Below, piece after piece: positions 60,238 through 64,000 of a stretch of 64,000 nt of DNA. The stretch comes from Kitasatospora sp. GP82 (lineage in GTDB: Bacteria > Actinomycetota > Actinomycetes > Streptomycetales > Streptomycetaceae): NCBI RefSeq assembly GCF_029892105.1, contig NZ_JARZAJ010000001.1, positions 124,001-188,000 on the forward strand, in the 5' to 3' direction. The notes under the pieces are model-generated. The model worked only from the letters and a program-made list of their open reading frames with translations, was not told where the DNA came from and ran no database searches. Positions within the stretch are counted from its first letter, which is position 1; every line of letters starts with the position of its first letter. The translations under genes and the position numbers were made by a program.

Positions 60238-61212
60238 ATGAGCACGGTGACGGCGGGGCCGAGGGCGGACGGGGAGGTCGCCGCCTTCCGGAGGGTCAGC
60301 AAGAGCTACGGCCGGGTCAAGGCGGTGAACGGCCTCGATCTGGTGCTGCGGCCCGGTGAGACGGTGGCGCTGCTCGGCCCCAACGGGGCCGGGAAGTCCA
60401 GCAGCCTCGACCTGCTGCTCGGCCTGCGCGAGCCGGACCAGGGCAGCGTCTCGCTGTTCGGCGGCACGCCGCGCGCAGCCATCGAGGCCGGCCGAGTCGG
60501 CGCGATGCTGCAGAGCGGCGGTCTGATGGGCGACGTCAAGGTCCGAGAGCTGGTGAAGTTCGCCTGCGACGTCCACCCGCGCGGCCACCGGGTGGACGAG
60601 GTCCTGGCGAACGCGGGCATCACCGAGCTCGCTGACCGCAAGGTGGACAAGCTCTCCGGCGGTCAGGAGCAGCGGGTGCGCTTCGCCCTCGCCGTCGCCG
60701 GTGCCAACGATCTGATCGTGCTGGACGAGCCGACCACCGGGATGGATGTCTCGGTCCGCCAGCAGTTCTGGGCGAGCATGCGGGCCCAGGCCGACGCCGG
60801 ACGCACCGTCCTGTTCGCCACCCACTACCTGGAGGAGGCCGACTCGATCGCCGACCGGGTGCTCGTCCTGCACCGGGGTCGGCTGATCGCCGACGGTTCC
60901 TCCGCCGAGATCAAGGCCAAGGCCGGCGCCCGCCGGATCAGCTTCGAACTGCACCCTGCCGACGGCCCCGGCGAGGAGACGGTCCTGCGCACCCTGCCGG
61001 GCACCGTGAGCCTGGACGTCACCGGCCGCGCCGACGGCGTGCGGACGGTGCGGATCCGCAGCTCGGACGCCGACGCCGGCGTCGCCGCGCTCTACCGCGC
61101 CGGGCTCTACCCGCGCGGCCTCGAAGTCACCAGTCTCGGCCTGGAACAGGCCTTCCTGACCATCACCGGCGAGCAGGACGCTGCCGACTCCACCGAGGAG
61201 GACGCACGATGA
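60238..61212 (+). CDS. ABC transporter ATP-binding protein (ABC-2 exporter type)
   Basis: 324 residues from ATG 60238. Walker A GPNGAGKSS (about 45-53), signature LSGGQEQR, Walker B LIVLDEPTTG and the H-loop in ATHYLEEAD: a DrrA/CcmA-like ATPase for drug, lipid or antibiotic export. The C-terminal 80 or so residues (after IKAKAGARRI) are a regulatory extension. It overlaps its permease by 4 nt and is followed by a histidine kinase and regulator, as in DesKR- or LiaRS-like sensing-export modules. Confidence 0.93.
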   Translation: MSTVTAGPRADGEVAAFRRVSKSYGRVKAVNGLDLVLRPGETVALLGPNGAGKSSSLDLLLGLREPDQGSVSLFGGTPRAAIEAGRVGAMLQSGGLMGDVKVRELVKFACDVHPRGHRVDEVLANAGITELADRKVDKLSGGQEQRVRFALAVAGANDLIVLDEPTTGMDVSVRQQFWASMRAQADAGRTVLFATHYLEEADSIADRVLVLHRGRLIADGSSAEIKAKAGARRISFELHPADGPGEETVLRTLPGTVSLDVTGRADGVRTVRIRSSDADAGVAALYRAGLYPRGLEVTSLGLEQAFLTITGEQDAADSTEEDAR

Positions 61213-61931
61213 GGACCTTGATCCAGCTGGAGGTCATGCGCAGCCTGCGCAACCGGCGGTACCTGATGTTCACCGTGCTCTACCCCGCGCTGCTGTACGT
61301 CTTCTTCATCAGCGCCTACAGCGGCGGCAATGTGGCGGGCGGCATCCCGGCGAAGTCGTACTTCATGGTCTCGATGGCCACCTTCGGTGCGGTCGGCGCC
61401 GTGCTCACCGGCAACGCCCAGCGGATCGCGCTGGAGCGCAAGAGCGGCTGGGTGCGACAGCTCCGGCTGACCGCGCTGCCGGGGCGGGCGTACACCTTCG
61501 GCAAGATCGCAGCCTGTGCGGTGACCACGCTGCCCGCGATCGCGGTGGTCTTCGCGATCGGTGCGATCGAGGGCGTGAAGCTGTCGGCCGGGCAGTGGCT
61601 GGGCCTCGCGGCGGTGCTCTGGCTCGGCAGCTTCGTCTTCGCCGCGCTGGGGGTGGCGCTCGGCTACGCCGCGCAGCCGGAGGCGGTGCAGCCGCTGGTC
61701 ATGATCATCTACATGCTGATGGCGGCCTTCGGCGGCACCTGGTTCCCGGTCAGCGGTTCGCTGAAGAACTTCGCCCGGTTCAACCCGGTGTACCTGTACA
61801 ACCAGCTGGCCTCCTTCGTACAGCCGGGCCACTCGATGAACACCACCGCCGCGGCCGGGATGGCCGGCTTCCTGGCGGTCTTCGTCGCCGGTGCGGCCTA
61901 CCTGTACCGCAAGGACACCAAACAGGCATGA
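61209..61931 (+). CDS. ABC-2 type permease
   Basis: 240 residues. Six predicted membrane helices typical of ABC-2 permeases, with helix one at about 18-38 and MIIYMLMAAFGGTWFPVSGS as the late signature region. It forms the channel for the ATPase just upstream, with which it overlaps (ATGA). The end overlaps the histidine kinase start (ATGA). The substrate is unknown; envelope-active compounds or lipids are common for this class. Confidence 0.92.
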   Translation: MRTLIQLEVMRSLRNRRYLMFTVLYPALLYVFFISAYSGGNVAGGIPAKSYFMVSMATFGAVGAVLTGNAQRIALERKSGWVRQLRLTALPGRAYTFGKIAACAVTTLPAIAVVFAIGAIEGVKLSAGQWLGLAAVLWLGSFVFAALGVALGYAAQPEAVQPLVMIIYMLMAAFGGTWFPVSGSLKNFARFNPVYLYNQLASFVQPGHSMNTTAAAGMAGFLAVFVAGAAYLYRKDTKQA

Positions 61932-63193
61932 TGGCCGACATGTTCAAGACTCGCCTGCCCAGCCGCCCCGACGATGCCGGGGAGGACGGGCAGGCTCAGT
62001 CGTTCGGGAACATCCCCGGCGCCCAGGTGGAGAACCGGCGCCAGCTGGTGGTCAAGCTGGCCTGGATGTCGATGTGGATGATCTATCTGATCTACCCCGT
62101 CAAGGACCTCGTGGGCGCCAGGCACGGCACGGCCGCCACGGTGGCCGGGGCGCTGGCCCTGGCGCTGTTCCTGGCCTCCTACATGAGCCTGGTCGCGGTC
62201 CGTGCGACCAAGCCGGGGTCCTGGCGTGGCAGCTACCTGATCGTCGGGCTGATGATGCTGCTGGCCGTGGCCACGTCCTTCGGCCTGGGCGAGGCGTGGC
62301 TCACGCTCTTCACCTACTGCTCGGTCTGTGCGGCCACCGTGCTGCCGCCGAGGCTGGGACTGCGCGGGGTGGCCGGGACGACCGCCCTGGCGCTGGCCGT
62401 CGCACTGCTGACGCACGCGGAGACCGACACCCTGGCCGGGATCGTCCTGCCCTGCTTCCTCGGCGGCCTCGCGATGACCGGCTTGCAGCGGCTGGTCACC
62501 ACCATGCGGGAGCTGCGCGAGGCCCGGGCCGCCGTGGCGCACCTGGCCGCCGCAGAGGAGCGGCTGCGCCTCGCCCGGGACCTGCACGACCTGCTCGGCC
62601 ACTCGCTCTCGCTGATCACGCTCAAGAGCGAGCTCGCCGGACGCTTCATGGACCAGGACCAGCAGGAGGCCGCCAGGGCCCAGGTGGCCGACATCGAGAA
62701 CGTGGCCCGCCAGTCGCTGGTGGACGTCCGGGAGGCGGTCGGCGGCTACCGCAGGCCGACCCTGCCGGTCGAGCTGGCCGCCGCGCGCACCGCCCTGACG
62801 GCGGCCCAGGTGACGCTGGAGGCCGATCCTGCGGTGGCCGAGGACCGTCCGGGACTCGGTGGCCAGGAGGCCGGTGCACTGGCCTGGGCGCTGCGCGAGG
62901 CCGTCACCAACGTCGTACGGCACGGCGAGGACGCCACCGTCTGCACGGTGACCATCGACGAGACCTGGGAGGGCGACGGCGAGCGCTACGCGGTGCTCGA
63001 AGTCGCCGACAACGGGCGCGGCCCCGGCAAGTCCTCGCCGGGCAACGGACTCTCGGGCCTGGAGGAGCGGCTCGCCCTGGTCGACGGCCGGCTGGAGACC
63101 GGTCCCGGGCAGCGCGGCAAGGGCTTCCGTCTGCGGGCGATGGTGCCGCTGCGCACCGTCCCCGTGCCGACGGCCGACAGCGTCCGGGAGTGA
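61928..63193 (+). CDS. Sensor histidine kinase (HisKA_3/NarX-like)
   Basis: 421 residues from ATG 61928 (an ATG at 61931... in the same frame is equally possible). About six membrane helices between residues 40 and 185 sense the signal within the bilayer, followed by the dimerisation/phosphoacceptor helix (ERLRLARDLHDLLGHSLSLI, His220) and an HATPase_c domain with N-box AVTNVVRHG and G-box DNGRGPG. Similar to DesK-type kinases, which respond to membrane state. It is translationally coupled to the permease. The ligand is unknown. Confidence 0.92.
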   Translation: MMADMFKTRLPSRPDDAGEDGQAQSFGNIPGAQVENRRQLVVKLAWMSMWMIYLIYPVKDLVGARHGTAATVAGALALALFLASYMSLVAVRATKPGSWRGSYLIVGLMMLLAVATSFGLGEAWLTLFTYCSVCAATVLPPRLGLRGVAGTTALALAVALLTHAETDTLAGIVLPCFLGGLAMTGLQRLVTTMRELREARAAVAHLAAAEERLRLARDLHDLLGHSLSLITLKSELAGRFMDQDQQEAARAQVADIENVARQSLVDVREAVGGYRRPTLPVELAAARTALTAAQVTLEADPAVAEDRPGLGGQEAGALAWALREAVTNVVRHGEDATVCTVTIDETWEGDGERYAVLEVADNGRGPGKSSPGNGLSGLEERLALVDGRLETGPGQRGKGFRLRAMVPLRTVPVPTADSVRE

Positions 63194-63222
63194 CCGGCGT
63201 CCGGGATGCGTCCCGCCGTGCC

Positions 63223-63234
63223 TAGGCTGGCCGT
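63223..63234 (+). promoter_or_regulatory. Possible leaderless -10 of the response regulator gene
   Basis: TAGGCT (63223-63228) ends 6 nt before ATG 63235 and no Shine-Dalgarno precedes the start, unlike the coupled genes upstream. It may give the regulator gene an additional promoter of its own. Confidence 0.35.
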
Positions 63235-63873
63235 ATGACTGACGAGACGCCAGAAGCGACCGTACGCGGTGTGAGAGTCCTCCTCGCCGAGGACCAGGGG
63301 ATGGTACGGGAGGCGCTGGCCGCACTGCTCGGACTCGAGGGGGACATCCACGTCGTCGCGCAGGTCGCGCGCGGGGACGAGGTCGCCGACGCGGTCGAGG
63401 CGCATGACGTCGAAGTGGCCGTACTGGACATCGAGATGCCCGGGATGACCGGGATCGACGCGGCGGCCGAGCTGCGGCGCCGCAGGCCCGGGACGAAGAT
63501 CGTGATCGCCACCACCTTCGGACGCCCCGGCTATCTGCGCCGGGCCATGGAGGCCGGGGCGGACGCCTTCCTGGTGAAGGACGCTCCCGCCTCCGAACTC
63601 GCCGAGGCGATCCGGAGGGTGCTGCGCGGCGAGCGGGTGATCGACCCGGCGCTGGCCGCGGCCGCGCTGGCCGAGGGCGCCAACCCCCTGACGGCCCGCG
63701 AGCGGGACGTCCTGGCGGCGGCGGCCGACGGTGCGGTCAACGCGGACATCGCCAAGCGGCTGCACCTCTCCGAGGGCACCGTACGCAACTACCTGTCGAT
63801 GGCCATCCAGAAGACCTCGGCGCGCAACCGGGCCGAGGCGGTACGGGTCGCCAAGGAGAAGGGCTGGCTCTGA
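63235..63873 (+). CDS. NarL/LuxR-family response regulator
   Basis: 212 residues. A receiver domain with acidic pocket (AEDQ, residues 18-21) and phospho-acceptor Asp65 (VAVLDIEMPG), then a C-terminal LuxR-type helix-turn-helix (LTARERDVLAAAADGAVNAD, then HLSEGTVRNYLSMA). It is the partner of the kinase encoded 41 nt upstream and would regulate the ABC exporter genes. A weak hairpin GCCCC-GGAA-GGGGC follows at 63880-63893. Confidence 0.94.
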   Translation: MTDETPEATVRGVRVLLAEDQGMVREALAALLGLEGDIHVVAQVARGDEVADAVEAHDVEVAVLDIEMPGMTGIDAAAELRRRRPGTKIVIATTFGRPGYLRRAMEAGADAFLVKDAPASELAEAIRRVLRGERVIDPALAAAALAEGANPLTARERDVLAAAADGAVNADIAKRLHLSEGTVRNYLSMAIQKTSARNRAEAVRVAKEKGWL

Positions 63874-63933
63874 CCCCTTGCCCCGGAAGGGGCTTCCCGG
63901 CTCCTGGAAGGCCCGCCGGCCTTGTGGGTGGGC

Positions 63934-64000
63934 TCAGTTGAGGCGGTGGCGGGCGGCGCGGGCCTCATGGCGGACCCGGCCGGCGGCCTCCGGGTCGAAG
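63934..64000 (-). CDS. C-terminal end of an unidentified protein (truncated by window edge)
   Basis: On the minus strand the frame reads FDPEAAGRVRHEARAARHRL and ends at TGA (complement of 63934-63936). Codon third positions are strongly G/C, which suggests a real gene whose start lies beyond the window. No family can be assigned from 22 residues. It converges with the response regulator gene. Confidence 0.4.
   Translation of the reverse strand, partial: FDPEAAGRVRHEARAARHRLN

Noticed and set aside
1..64000. tRNA, rRNA, insertion sequences and integrases
   Set aside because: Looked for and none recognised: no cloverleaf-like T-arm sequence, no transposase or integrase motif. Partial elements could have been missed by eye.

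Overview
The window is high-GC DNA (about 70% or more) with strong third-position G/C bias, GTG and TTG starts, TAnnnT -10 boxes placed directly before start codons, a melC1-melC2 melanin operon, a mycothiol gene (mshB) and several BldK/Dpp-type oligopeptide ABC transporters. This points to a filamentous actinomycete, Streptomyces or a close relative such as Kitasatospora.

Region 1 (1-10.8 kb) looks like a defence island. A gamma-class adenine-N6 methyltransferase and a PaeR7I/XhoI-like endonuclease form a type II restriction-modification pair. Next, on the opposite strand, are two genes overlapping by 4 nt: a 1,899-residue protein with an ORC/AAA-like P-loop ATPase and winged-helix segments, and a 497-residue protein ending in a HEPN-like RN-x3-H motif of the Swt1 type. 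This two-gene module sits between two direct copies of a roughly 130-bp imperfect repeat. I do not recognise it as a named system, and it is the best candidate here for an undescribed one.

Region 2 (10.8-17 kb) is accessory metabolism: a small secreted protein, the copper tyrosinase and its chaperone, a decayed HAD phosphatase remnant, a RibD-like deaminase and reductase as two coupled genes, an FMN-barrel oxidoreductase, a SAM methyltransferase, a 50-residue SPOR-like protein and a Nudix hydrolase. Region 3 (17-23 kb) is a tandem pair of large PAS/GAF/PP2C/HATPase proteins, probably controlling anti-sigma-factor switches.

Region 4 (23-52 kb) is dominated by oligopeptide uptake. It holds an orphan solute-binding lipoprotein with a Ser-rich repeat insert, typA, three tandem SBP-B-C-D-F operons on the plus strand, and a fourth operon on the minus strand (B-C-fused DF-SBP). 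The three tandem operons share near-identical tracts in their ATPase genes and a minisatellite at the 3' end of the last gene, suggesting duplication and continuing gene conversion. Their SBP-permease gaps hold hairpins, or in operon 2 an extraordinary 109-nt G/C-only tract. A TGTCCGG-type motif recurs upstream of operons 1, 3 and 4 and near the melC operon.

Region 5 (52-64 kb) carries a long disordered, membrane-anchored cell-envelope protein, a DUF6113-like membrane protein coupled to mshB, a small membrane protein, an S9 prolyl oligopeptidase, and a four-gene block of ABC ATPase, ABC-2 permease, histidine kinase and NarL-type regulator. A long inverted repeat and a short palindromic candidate operator precede that block. 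The typA - oligopeptide permease - mshB order recalls the bldK-mshB neighbourhood of S. coelicolor (from memory, not searched).
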